Source: a virus. From it: DNA of 20,421 nucleotides. A model generated the notes under the pieces. That model saw only the letters and a program-made list of their open reading frames with translations, did no database searches and was not told where the DNA came from. This document shows, piece after piece, positions 1 through 6,580 of the stretch. The stretch covers positions 1 through 20,421 of IMG/VR virus record IMGVR_UViG_3300025646_008781; one strand, 5' to 3'. The position numbers were made by a program, and so were the translations under genes. The number at the start of each line of letters is the position of its first letter. Positions within the stretch are counted from its first letter, which is position 1.

Positions 1-445
1 TAAAAGTAGAATAACCAGATAAACCTAATTTATCTACATTATCTCTTAATTTAGTAATATGATTAGGTTTCATAGTAGAACCTAACATCATAGAACATCT
101 TAAAATAAGAGCATTTGGATTTTTTTCTACAATTGATTCAGCAAATTTTTTAAATAAACCATACATTGAAGGGTTAGATTGATAAACATCAACTGTAGAA
201 ATATAAACAAATTTTGATGGATTTAATTTAAGTAAATCTTGAGTAAGAAAGATATTATCATCTAAATACCTATAATAATTTGAAGGATTGTTTTCTTTAT
301 TAAAGGCACAATGAATTACAGTATCAAAATCTTCATGTTGGAACAGATTTAATCCACCTCTTCCAAAACCAAGGGAGTTAGGTAAGTTAGCATGTAAATA
401 CTTACCCAACCCACTTTTATTTCCTGATATAAGGTATTTAGCCAT
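1..445 (-). CDS. NAD-dependent epimerase/dehydratase-like SDR, 3' end cut by window
   Basis: This gene starts with ATG at 443-445 and runs off the left edge, so about 148 residues are visible. I translated it directly; its ATG overlaps the upstream stop by one base (TAATG), which supports the start. The N-terminus (MAKYLISGNKSGLGKYL) holds a degenerate Rossmann glycine motif, and residues near 80-105 contain a Ser-Thr stretch followed by Y-G-L-F-K, the YxxxK catalytic pair of short-chain dehydrogenases. The protein is probably a small sugar-nucleotide reductase or epimerase of the RmlD/extended-SDR type. Last visible gene of the nucleotide-sugar operon, it may perform the final keto reduction. 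The substrate cannot be read from the sequence. The visible part shows no frameshift. Confidence 0.75.
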   Translation of the reverse strand, partial: MAKYLISGNKSGLGKYLHANLPNSLGFGRGGLNLFQHEDFDTVIHCAFNKENNPSNYYRYLDDNIFLTQDLLKLNPSKFVYISTVDVYQSNPSMYGLFKKFAESIVEKNPNALILRCSMMLGSTMKPNHITKLRDNVDKLGLSGYSTF

Positions 446-1416
446 TAGTGATCAACAAATGCGTTATAGCGTTTATCTAAAATTTCTTTGTTATTTAAAA
501 ACCATTCAGTAGTTTTTTGAATACCTTCATCTAATGATACTAAAATATCAAATCCATAAGATTTAGCTCGAGTCATATCAAACAAACGAATAGCATCTCC
601 ACCTGGTTTATCAGTTAACCATTTTACTTCAAGATCTTTACCTGAGTGTTTAACTACCATTTCAACTACTTCTTTAATTGAATAACCTTTACCTGAACCT
701 AAGTTAATAGGTTGAGTAATTTTATTTTCAACAGCAAACAACATACCTAATGCTACATCATCAGCATGGATAAAATCACGAATTGTTGAACCATCACCCC
801 ATACTTCAAGCACATCATTTTCTTGTGCTTTACGAATAAGTGAAGGAACTACCATCGCATTTGCTGGGTTGAAGTTATCATAGTTACCATATACGTTAGC
901 AGGACGAACAATAGACACATTATTCAAACCATACTGGATAGCATATGCTTCAGCTTGTAATTCACCCATGCGTTTTGCCCAACCAGCAAATCTATCATTG
1001 GGTGATGGTACAGTTTCCCAAACACTATCTTCTACAAATACTTCAGCAGGAGCATAAACACCAACAGAACTAGTATACAAATACCATTTTACATTTGCTC
1101 TGCGAGCTGCCTCCATCATGTTAGTATTAAATTGAAGCATTGGAACCATAAAATCTGCTGGCTGTTCAGCACACATTTTAGGAGATCCTTTAACTCCTAC
1201 TAAATTGAAAATATAATCCATTCCTGAACAAATATTTTCACATTGATCAAAGTAACGTAAATCAGCTTTAACATACCCTACACCTTCGGGTAAATCTAAA
1301 GGTACTGTAAGATCAGCAATGGTTACTTGAGCTTCTCTTTCTAATAAAAACTTTACTAATGAGCGGCCAATCATACCACCCCCACCAGTTACTAGAACTT
1401 TTTGATTTTTAAACAT
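445..1416 (-). CDS. Extended SDR sugar-nucleotide epimerase/dehydratase lacking the catalytic Tyr
   Basis: A 323-aa protein of normal length for NAD-dependent nucleotide-sugar epimerases/dehydratases. The NAD-binding motif VTGGGGMIG lies at residues 9-17, the YTSSVGVY strand at 114-121, and the RPANVYG substrate-loop motif near residue 170. In this family the active site is YxxxK. Here the corresponding stretch is FAGWAK at 143-148, so Lys148 is kept but the Tyr position (144) is Ala, confirmed at codon 985-987 (GCT). The enzyme may use another acid/base, have an altered reaction, or be non-catalytic. It starts eight bases inside the end of the aminotransferase-fold gene and overlaps the next SDR by one base, which suggests translational coupling in one sugar operon. 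The exact reaction is unknown; it could be a GDP- or dTDP-sugar enzyme. Confidence 0.85.
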   Translation of the reverse strand: MFKNQKVLVTGGGGMIGRSLVKFLLEREAQVTIADLTVPLDLPEGVGYVKADLRYFDQCENICSGMDYIFNLVGVKGSPKMCAEQPADFMVPMLQFNTNMMEAARRANVKWYLYTSSVGVYAPAEVFVEDSVWETVPSPNDRFAGWAKRMGELQAEAYAIQYGLNNVSIVRPANVYGNYDNFNPANAMVVPSLIRKAQENDVLEVWGDGSTIRDFIHADDVALGMLFAVENKITQPINLGSGKGYSIKEVVEMVVKHSGKDLEVKWLTDKPGGDAIRLFDMTRAKSYGFDILVSLDEGIQKTTEWFLNNKEILDKRYNAFVDH

Positions 1417-2599
1417 TATTTAATTTTTTACAAAGATTAATAATTTGTTCCTTAGTTAAATCTGTATGATTACCTACATACAAAGCGTTGTCATGAATGT
1501 AATCAGCTTGAGCTAAAATGCCATTAATTCTATGAGGAAATTTTTTCAAATATGGTTGATGTGCTTGGTTACCACCACCAGCTGTACCTAAACGATATTC
1601 AACTCCTTCAGCTTCTAAAATAGCACAAACATCTTTTAATTTATTTCGAGTAATACTCTGCATCATAAGAGGTAAAGCAAAGTTACTATTACCCTGTTTA
1701 TTAAAGAAAGTCATAAACTTAGAACTATCAAGAGTATCTAACCAAATATCAAGATTTTCACGTCTGCGTTCTATATTGTAGTCTAAGCGCTTCATTTGTT
1801 CAATACCAAGTACCGCGTTTAATTCAGTTGAACGCATATTAAACCCAGCTACAGCGAAAGTAAACAATGGATTTAGATTAGGATACATTAATTGATAATC
1901 ACGTTGCAATTCTTGGGATGCTTCACGAGTCATCCCGTGTGAACGGAATAATTTAGCTAAATCATAAAGTTTATCATCATTCATACAAACAGTACCACCT
2001 TCAATAGTAGTAATATGATGGCCAAAGTAAAATGAAAATAATGAAATGTCCCCAAATGAACCTACACGTTGACCTTTATAAGTAGCACCATGTGCCTCAC
2101 AACAGTCTTCGATTAGAATTAGATTATTATCTTTAGCAATTTGAATGATTTCATCATTAATTGCTGGGAATCCTAAAGTGTGTACTAATACAATTGCTTT
2201 GGTTTTTGAAGTAATAGCATTTTTAATACTTTCAGCTGTGATGTTAAAATCATCAAGTGAAGCGTCTACAAATACTGGGGTCATTCCTAGTTGAGCAACT
2301 GATGAAATGTCACTAACCCAACCAATAGGGGGGACAATTACTTCTCCTTCACCAACTAATTCTTTTACCATAGCAATAGAAATATAGTTAGCTGAAGCTC
2401 CGGAATTAACCATTACAGAATGTTTAACACCTAACCATTCGGACCAGATTTTTTCAAATTCTTTAACTTTAGGCCCATTTGTAAAACGTTCACCATTCAA
2501 ACAAAAATCAGCTAAGATTTCTCTATCACCTTGAGTGATATTGTCATTAATAAGAGGCCATGTAAAATTATTTGCTGCCATAAAACTCGCTATGTTCAA
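1409..2599 (-). CDS. DegT/DnrJ/EryC1-fold sugar 3-dehydratase (ColD/RfbH-like), PLP Lys replaced by His
   Basis: A 396-aa protein of the DegT/DnrJ/EryC1/StrS PLP-dependent family, with MVNSGASANYIS at 63-74 and IEDCCEAHGA at 163-172. In ordinary sugar aminotransferases a Lys in a motif like SFHPVKHITTGEGG forms the internal aldimine. Here the motif is SFYFGHHITTIEGG at 189-202, putting His194 (codon 2018-2020) at the Lys position. His in this place is the hallmark of ColD (GDP-4-keto-6-deoxymannose 3-dehydratase) and RfbH/E1 (CDP-4-keto-6-deoxyglucose 3-dehydratase), which remove the 3-hydroxyl instead of transaminating. A 3-deoxygenation role is therefore likely; GDP or CDP sugar is undecided. 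The start at 2599 overlaps the preceding gene by 32 bases; an internal ATG at 2581 (MAANNFTWPL) leaves a 14-base overlap and fits the family N-terminus equally well. Confidence 0.88.
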   Translation of the reverse strand: MNIASFMAANNFTWPLINDNITQGDREILADFCLNGERFTNGPKVKEFEKIWSEWLGVKHSVMVNSGASANYISIAMVKELVGEGEVIVPPIGWVSDISSVAQLGMTPVFVDASLDDFNITAESIKNAITSKTKAIVLVHTLGFPAINDEIIQIAKDNNLILIEDCCEAHGATYKGQRVGSFGDISLFSFYFGHHITTIEGGTVCMNDDKLYDLAKLFRSHGMTREASQELQRDYQLMYPNLNPLFTFAVAGFNMRSTELNAVLGIEQMKRLDYNIERRRENLDIWLDTLDSSKFMTFFNKQGNSNFALPLMMQSITRNKLKDVCAILEAEGVEYRLGTAGGGNQAHQPYLKKFPHRINGILAQADYIHDNALYVGNHTDLTKEQIINLCKKLNNV

Positions 2600-3098
2600 T
2601 AATTAAAAAGGATTTATCACTATTATATGCTTTTTCAAATGCTGGGAAGATTTCCTCAGGTTCTATTAGCTCAATAACTTCTACTTCAGTAAGCATTTTA
2701 CGCATTGCTTCAGTGTGGTTTTGAGTATGTTGGGGTCCAGCACTAAATGGTACTTTAGAACCTACTGCTACACGAATAATAACTTTAGGTTTCATATCAC
2801 CTTGAGACATATCTTGCATCTTATCCAAATGGTTAATCAATTGATTAAGTGACAAAATAAAGAAATCAAAACGTGGATAACAAGTAACAGGAACCCATCC
2901 TGTTAAAGCCATACCAGTAGCCATTCCTAATTGTGTTTCTTCAAATACAGGTAATTCAACTCGTTTATCTTGAGGGACTTTAACCATTGTGTTTGAGATA
3001 GCATGACCACTCATACCAATAGCTTGACCTGTAAATACGGTATTTGGCTTTGAAGCAAGCCATTCCATTGCTCTATCTAATTCTTCTTTATAACGCAT
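2568..3098 (-). CDS. TPP-enzyme PYR-domain subunit, pyruvate dehydrogenase E1-beta-like, lacking C-terminal domain
   Basis: A 176-aa protein that matches only the pyrimidine-binding (PYR) half of E1-beta/transketolase-type thiamine diphosphate enzymes. The cofactor-activating glutamate lies in VFEETQLGMATGMALTG at 51-67, and GPQHTQNH at 121-128 resembles the E1-beta loop that follows the PYR core. Typical E1-beta chains are about 325 aa and carry a further transketolase C-terminal domain, which is absent: the protein ends after the PYR fold. The gene follows the PP-domain gene by only three bases, so the two should form one split heteromeric enzyme. Next to a predicted sugar 3-dehydratase, a two-carbon transfer onto a keto-sugar is a plausible job, as for the E1-like AviB1/AviB2 pair in avilamycin biosynthesis. 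A split decarboxylase is the alternative. Confidence 0.83.
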   Translation of the reverse strand: MRYKEELDRAMEWLASKPNTVFTGQAIGMSGHAISNTMVKVPQDKRVELPVFEETQLGMATGMALTGWVPVTCYPRFDFFILSLNQLINHLDKMQDMSQGDMKPKVIIRVAVGSKVPFSAGPQHTQNHTEAMRKMLTEVEVIELIEPEEIFPAFEKAYNSDKSFLIIEHSEFYGSK

Positions 3099-3101
3099 AA
3101 C

Positions 3102-3728
3102 TTAGAAATTAACCCATTTGCCTGTTCCGTGGTGGGGGTAAGACATTTTATATTGATAATAAATTACATTTTCAGGAGCATCCATACGTTTTCCCCAAGC
3201 TACATCAGTTGGAGTATGAACACTCAAATTATTGTCTTCAATTACAAATTGAAGTGGAAGATTCATATTTTGGGAATATTTGTATGCTTCATGGAATACA
3301 CCAGTTTCCATAGTCATATCACCAATAAAACACCAAACACGACGAGGTGAATTTGAACGTTTCAAACCAGCAGCAATACCTAAAGCAATAGGAATAATAC
3401 CACCTACAATAGATGAAGCATAAAAATTAGGTTTAACATTGTTAGTACCCATACTTCTACCTTCACTAATCCAGCTAAACAACTTTTCAGAATCTACTCC
3501 ATGAAGTAAAGCATGATAGTGGTTTCTCCAAGCGGACAACACCCAATCATCTTCATGAATGTACTGGAACAATTCGATTAATTGTTCCTCATTATTTTTA
3601 GACAAATGTACAGGTCCTTTTACCTGAGCATTTTCGTATGCATCCTTCACTCGATCTTCGAATGCAATAAGTTCTTCAGGCGTAATATTTACGTCTCGAA
3701 CTTTTGTGTAATGTTTTGGAATATTCAT
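3102..3728 (-). CDS. TPP-enzyme PP-domain subunit, pyruvate dehydrogenase E1-alpha-like
   Basis: A 208-aa protein with the diphosphate-binding (PP) domain of E1-alpha/transketolase enzymes. The TPP motif starts at GDM (136-138), continues through ETGVFHEAYKYS, and ends at NN (166-167), giving the Asp and Asn ligands of the metal and diphosphate. Upstream, WRNHYHALLHG (67-77), SEGRSMGT (88-95) and SSIVGGIIPIALGIAAG (105-121) follow the layout of E1-alpha rather than acetolactate synthase. It is shorter than bacterial E1-alpha (usually above 320 aa), trimmed at both ends. It is the first gene of the TPP pair and is preceded by a 24-base A/T-rich gap. No E2 or lipoyl-domain gene is seen nearby, which argues against a true 2-oxoacid dehydrogenase and for a stand-alone ketol-transfer or decarboxylase role. 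Confidence 0.85.
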   Translation of the reverse strand: MNIPKHYTKVRDVNITPEELIAFEDRVKDAYENAQVKGPVHLSKNNEEQLIELFQYIHEDDWVLSAWRNHYHALLHGVDSEKLFSWISEGRSMGTNNVKPNFYASSIVGGIIPIALGIAAGLKRSNSPRRVWCFIGDMTMETGVFHEAYKYSQNMNLPLQFVIEDNNLSVHTPTDVAWGKRMDAPENVIYYQYKMSYPHHGTGKWVNF

Positions 3729-3752
3729 GTTAATAATATAATAAAATTTTGG

Positions 3753-4223
3753 TTATGAATCACGCTTAGATAAAATAGGATTTGAAATAGGCCAATGAAT
3801 TCCTAATGAATCCCATTTTAAAGTAAATTGATCTTTAATATCAGGATATTCACCTGGGTAAGACCATTTATAGAAGAATGTTGCTTCATCACTTAATACT
3901 AAGTGACCATTCGCAAACATGGGAGGTACTAAAACTGATTTTTTATTTTTAGCTGTTAAAATAATTGAATCCCATTTTAAATAATTTTCAGATTCAGGTC
4001 TATTATCAACAACTACTAACATTACTTCACCAGCTAAACATGTAATCCACTTCCAAGATTTAGAATCACCATGCATCCCCCTTAAAACATGTTTTCTGGA
4101 AACTGATACTTTATCATGATTAAAAATTAAATCATGTTCTTCCTGTTTAAAGAGAGTATATAATTCACCTCTAAAATCTTCAAATGAATCAGGTTGAAAT
4201 ATTTTTACTTCTGGGAAGATCAT
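3753..4223 (-). CDS. RmlC-like dTDP-sugar 3,5-epimerase/isomerase family cupin
   Basis: A 156-aa beta-sandwich protein resembling the dTDP-4-dehydrorhamnose 3,5-epimerase family. Visible family features are the DFRGELY segment at 16-22, the LRGMHGD motif at 48-53 (His51 at the position of the RmlC catalytic base), the GEVMLVVVD strand at 65-73, and FFYKWSYPGEY at 117-126, which contains the tyrosine region. Bacterial RmlC is about 180 aa; this is shorter, and the usual PxGFAHGF motif is altered to PPMFANGH (100-107), so substrate or reaction may differ. It could be a 3- or 5-epimerase, or an isomerase like FdtA. It overlaps the GT10 gene by four bases and precedes the TPP pair, so it is likely to act on the same 4-keto sugar. 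Confidence 0.82.
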   Translation of the reverse strand: MIFPEVKIFQPDSFEDFRGELYTLFKQEEHDLIFNHDKVSVSRKHVLRGMHGDSKSWKWITCLAGEVMLVVVDNRPESENYLKWDSIILTAKNKKSVLVPPMFANGHLVLSDEATFFYKWSYPGEYPDIKDQFTLKWDSLGIHWPISNPILSKRDS

Positions 4224-5107
4224 AGATTATTTAAAGTTTTTAATTCGTTTAAGAAATTAGTTAAATTATTTTTAAAAGTATCAACTAAAGATACTTCATA
4301 GTTGTGATTAATATATTCTAATCTACTAAAATAATCTTGGGGAGACAAGTTATTTAAAATATCAACTAATTCTTTTGTGGTTTCAAATGTAATAATTCCT
4401 CTTGAATCATATCCTAACTCATCTAAATTTGGACAACCCCAATAAATTGGAACTGTTTTAGTAGCAAATGCTTGAGCAATTTTTTCAGTATACCAATTTA
4501 TATTTTTTACATTTTCTACAGCAACATGGAACATAGAATCATTAAATAAAACTCTTCTGCCATACTGTTCCGGGGCTTCAAAATCAGGAATATGAGAAAT
4601 ATCTTTAGAATATTCTGGGTATCCAGGTCTTACATTAGTAGAATGATCAAAATCATCTAATACTCTATACCATTTCTTAGGCATAGTAATTTGTTCCTCT
4701 AATTTATAGATTTCCTGTCTAAATAAATGGCCAGTACTTAAATCTTTAATTCCACTTAAAAAAGATACTTCAAAAGTTTTTTCTTTATTTTTAAAAGAAT
4801 TATAATATTCTTTATCTTGACTTTGAATTAAACCAAAATGGAAAGGAATAGCATTAGGTAATTTATCTAATAACTTTTGATTATAAGTTAATATACCTGA
4901 AAAATAAGAAGCATTAACATAAGCCCAATCATGAAACCCAAAAAATTCATTAGGTTCATGAAGTAAAACAAAATTAATAGGGTTGTCATAAAGATCTTTA
5001 GCTGTTGGAAGATGATCCATAAACAGACTAACCGGGAGATCCTTAAATTCTTCTTCTATTTCTTTGAAATAATACTTAGGAATTATATAACCACTTTTTA
5101 TTACCAT
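4220..5107 (-). CDS. Glycosyltransferase family 10 (fucosyltransferase-like)
   Basis: A 295-aa protein whose C-terminal third carries the alpha-1,3-fucosyltransferase (GT10) signature: VENVKNINWYTEKI at 197-210, then AFATKTVPIYWG at 213-224, the GDP-sugar binding segment of the family. An N-terminal half with LLHEPNEFFGF (48-58) fits the acceptor domain. No signal peptide or membrane anchor is seen, as expected for a bacterial or phage cytosolic form. Family members use GDP-L-fucose, whose precursor GDP-4-keto-6-deoxymannose is also the substrate of ColD, so this gene tilts the neighbouring pathway toward GDP sugars; that link is inference. It overlaps the upstream gene by seven bases and the downstream cupin by four. 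A different GDP-deoxysugar donor is possible. Confidence 0.83.
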   Translation of the reverse strand: MVIKSGYIIPKYYFKEIEEEFKDLPVSLFMDHLPTAKDLYDNPINFVLLHEPNEFFGFHDWAYVNASYFSGILTYNQKLLDKLPNAIPFHFGLIQSQDKEYYNSFKNKEKTFEVSFLSGIKDLSTGHLFRQEIYKLEEQITMPKKWYRVLDDFDHSTNVRPGYPEYSKDISHIPDFEAPEQYGRRVLFNDSMFHVAVENVKNINWYTEKIAQAFATKTVPIYWGCPNLDELGYDSRGIITFETTKELVDILNNLSPQDYFSRLEYINHNYEVSLVDTFKNNLTNFLNELKTLNNL

Positions 5108-5499
5108 GAAATTTCCCAGTCTTTGAATTCAGCTGCTAAACAATCAATTTTATAATCTTTTCTACCGCCTACAACCTCTTGAATTCGGTTTTTAGCTATG
5201 TTACGAATACCATTTAAACCATGTGTTAATTCTAAGTTATTACCGTCTTTAATGCCCTTACGATAATTAGATTCGTTATGCCATATATGAAGATTCATCT
5301 GCGATAATACAACAATGGCTCGAATAGTTTCAGCTGTTACTTTACCATCTTGTTCATCTAATAATACTTGAATGTCATGAACAATGGCTTCAATTTCTTC
5401 AGCATATTCATCTTTATGTTCTGGGATGAATACTTCTTTAAGTTGAACAATTGATAAGCGATCTACTAATTCGCTAAGAGTTGGTAAGTATTTTCTCAT
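5101..5499 (-). CDS. Conserved hypothetical phage-type protein, mostly alpha-helical
   Basis: A 132-aa soluble protein with no catalytic motif that I recognise. The N-terminus TLSELVDRLSIVQLKE (7-22) looks like an amphipathic helix, an acidic helical stretch follows (26-50), and the C-terminal half holds the charged segment IWHNESNYRKGIKDGNNLEL (72-91) and a tail ending in DYKIDCLAAEFKDWEISW. The conserved look of the second half resembles small proteins I have seen in sugar clusters of T4-like environmental phages, but I cannot name a family. It sits between the GT2 and GT10 genes with 4- and 7-base overlaps, so it is probably co-translated and may assist glycan synthesis. Function unknown. 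Confidence 0.7.
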   Translation of the reverse strand: MRKYLPTLSELVDRLSIVQLKEVFIPEHKDEYAEEIEAIVHDIQVLLDEQDGKVTAETIRAIVVLSQMNLHIWHNESNYRKGIKDGNNLELTHGLNGIRNIAKNRIQEVVGGRKDYKIDCLAAEFKDWEISW

Positions 5500-6119
5500 A
5501 ATGTGTCGTAATAATTGTTTTGTTTTTCTTGTCTTTTAATATCCTTATGATGTTCTAATGCAAATTCTTCTTCTAATGGAAGAATGCTATGGGTTCCATA
5601 ACCCTCTAGTACTTCGTGAACTTTATTTTTCCATTGAATTTTACCATTATTTTTATAAATGCGCCATTGAGGATCAGGCCAATTTACTCTACCTCTGCTA
5701 TCAACAACCCATCCCCACTTTTGGATATGTTCTTGAGTTAAACCTTTTACAGTATTAACACGAGGTACTCTTAACGCATCAACATTATTTGCTTCTAAAA
5801 TAACAGGTAAGTATTGCATCAAATACCAATTAGGTAATTCATCAGCATCAATCTGGAAGATGTAGTCACCTACACAGTTTTTAGTAAGATAATTTTTCAA
5901 TGATGAAAAATCACCTTCAAATGAAAATGGATACCATCTAAATTTAGAACCGTTAACTGATTTAGCTCTAAGGTATTCTTCTATAGATTTACTACCATTA
6001 TTAGAATCAAATACTATAACAATTTCATCTTGATCCCTTTTATGTTCTAAAAGAAAATCAATTAAACGTTGTATCTCTAAAAATTCATTACAAACTGTAA
6101 GGGCGTAACTTATTCTCAT
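5496..6119 (-). CDS. Glycosyltransferase family 2 (GT-A fold)
   Basis: A 207-aa glycosyltransferase of the GT2 type. The N-terminus ISYALTVCNEFLEIQRLI (3-20) is the nucleotide-binding first strand, DEIVIVFDSNNG (31-42) the second, and YIFQIDADELP (86-96) contains the DxD metal/nucleotide-sugar motif (Asp91, Asp93). A KNKVHEVLEGYG segment near residue 165 matches the conserved C-terminal His region of the WaaE/KdtX-like subgroup of GT2. There is no membrane segment, so it should act at the cytoplasmic face. The start overlaps the stop of the zinc-ribbon gene by one base and the stop overlaps the next start by four bases. Donor and acceptor are not determinable. Confidence 0.86.
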   Translation of the reverse strand: MRISYALTVCNEFLEIQRLIDFLLEHKRDQDEIVIVFDSNNGSKSIEEYLRAKSVNGSKFRWYPFSFEGDFSSLKNYLTKNCVGDYIFQIDADELPNWYLMQYLPVILEANNVDALRVPRVNTVKGLTQEHIQKWGWVVDSRGRVNWPDPQWRIYKNNGKIQWKNKVHEVLEGYGTHSILPLEEEFALEHHKDIKRQEKQNNYYDTL

Positions 6120-6580
6120 TATTCAGGATTGTTAAAAATTCCAATATAATCTAATGCTTCAATAAAATCGTTTTCTTTAAATTCTTTAAGAGTACTCATA
6201 TCCATTCTTTGTTCATAAAACTTTCCAGGTTTACCTGGGATTGGATATTTTTCTTTTTCTTCAGATTTAACAGGTACTGATTGAACAGCAGCCCATTTCC
6301 AAGTTTCAGCACTGGTACCATTAGCAAATACCATCCCTTGAGAAGGTAAATTAATAGTAGCAGGCATCCAAATTTTACCCTCTTCATCTTCACCCATCAA
6401 TTCTTTATATAGGTTAGGAAGAAGTTCCATTTGCTCTTCAAAAAATTGAGAACCTTGTTTCATAAGGGAATTGGTAATAAAACCACACCCATAACATTGA
6501 TAATTTTTAATATCTTGGCTTACTTCTTGAACATAACAAGCATCTGAACCACATCTATCACAAATAACTAAATTATCCAT
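6119..6580 (-). CDS. Zinc-ribbon-containing hypothetical protein
   Basis: A 153-aa protein opening with a CxxC...CxxC set (Cys7, Cys10, Cys29, Cys32), with Cys15 also nearby, spaced as in a zinc ribbon. The rest (residues 45-153) is a polar, Trp/Pro-containing domain with segments such as GKIWMPATINLPSQGMVF (67-84) and AETWKWAAV (90-98) that I do not recognise. It lies between two glycosyltransferase genes and overlaps the upstream one by eight bases. Zinc ribbons in phage proteins often bind nucleic acid or protein partners, but nothing here fixes the role. Very similar small proteins may be widespread in environmental T4-like phages, which a database search would show. Confidence 0.72.
   Translation of the reverse strand: MDNLVICDRCGSDACYVQEVSQDIKNYQCYGCGFITNSLMKQGSQFFEEQMELLPNLYKELMGEDEEGKIWMPATINLPSQGMVFANGTSAETWKWAAVQSVPVKSEEKEKYPIPGKPGKFYEQRMDMSTLKEFKENDFIEALDYIGIFNNPE

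Noticed and set aside
1409-2599. Annotation as an ordinary sugar aminotransferase
   Set aside because: The PLP lysine is replaced by His in the motif, which fits ColD/RfbH dehydratases instead.
3129-3350. Plus-strand frames (here and at 5558, 10341, 11503, 15205, 18492, 19508)
   Set aside because: All are antisense to well-supported genes, with low-complexity composition and no recognisable motif.
3102-3728. Complete pyruvate dehydrogenase complex component
   Set aside because: There is no E2/E3 or lipoyl gene nearby, both subunits are shortened and the C-terminal E1-beta domain is missing.
3733-3740. TATATTAT in the gap before the TPP PP-subunit gene as a possible -7 element
   Set aside because: No TTG lies at the expected -33 position (GTGA instead), and the match to TAnnTTTG is weak.
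6225-6238. Inverted repeat CCAGGT-TT-ACCTGG
   Set aside because: It encodes a Pro-Gly-Lys-Pro-Gly stretch in the zinc-ribbon protein, and with a two-base spacer the innermost pair cannot form, leaving only about five pairs.
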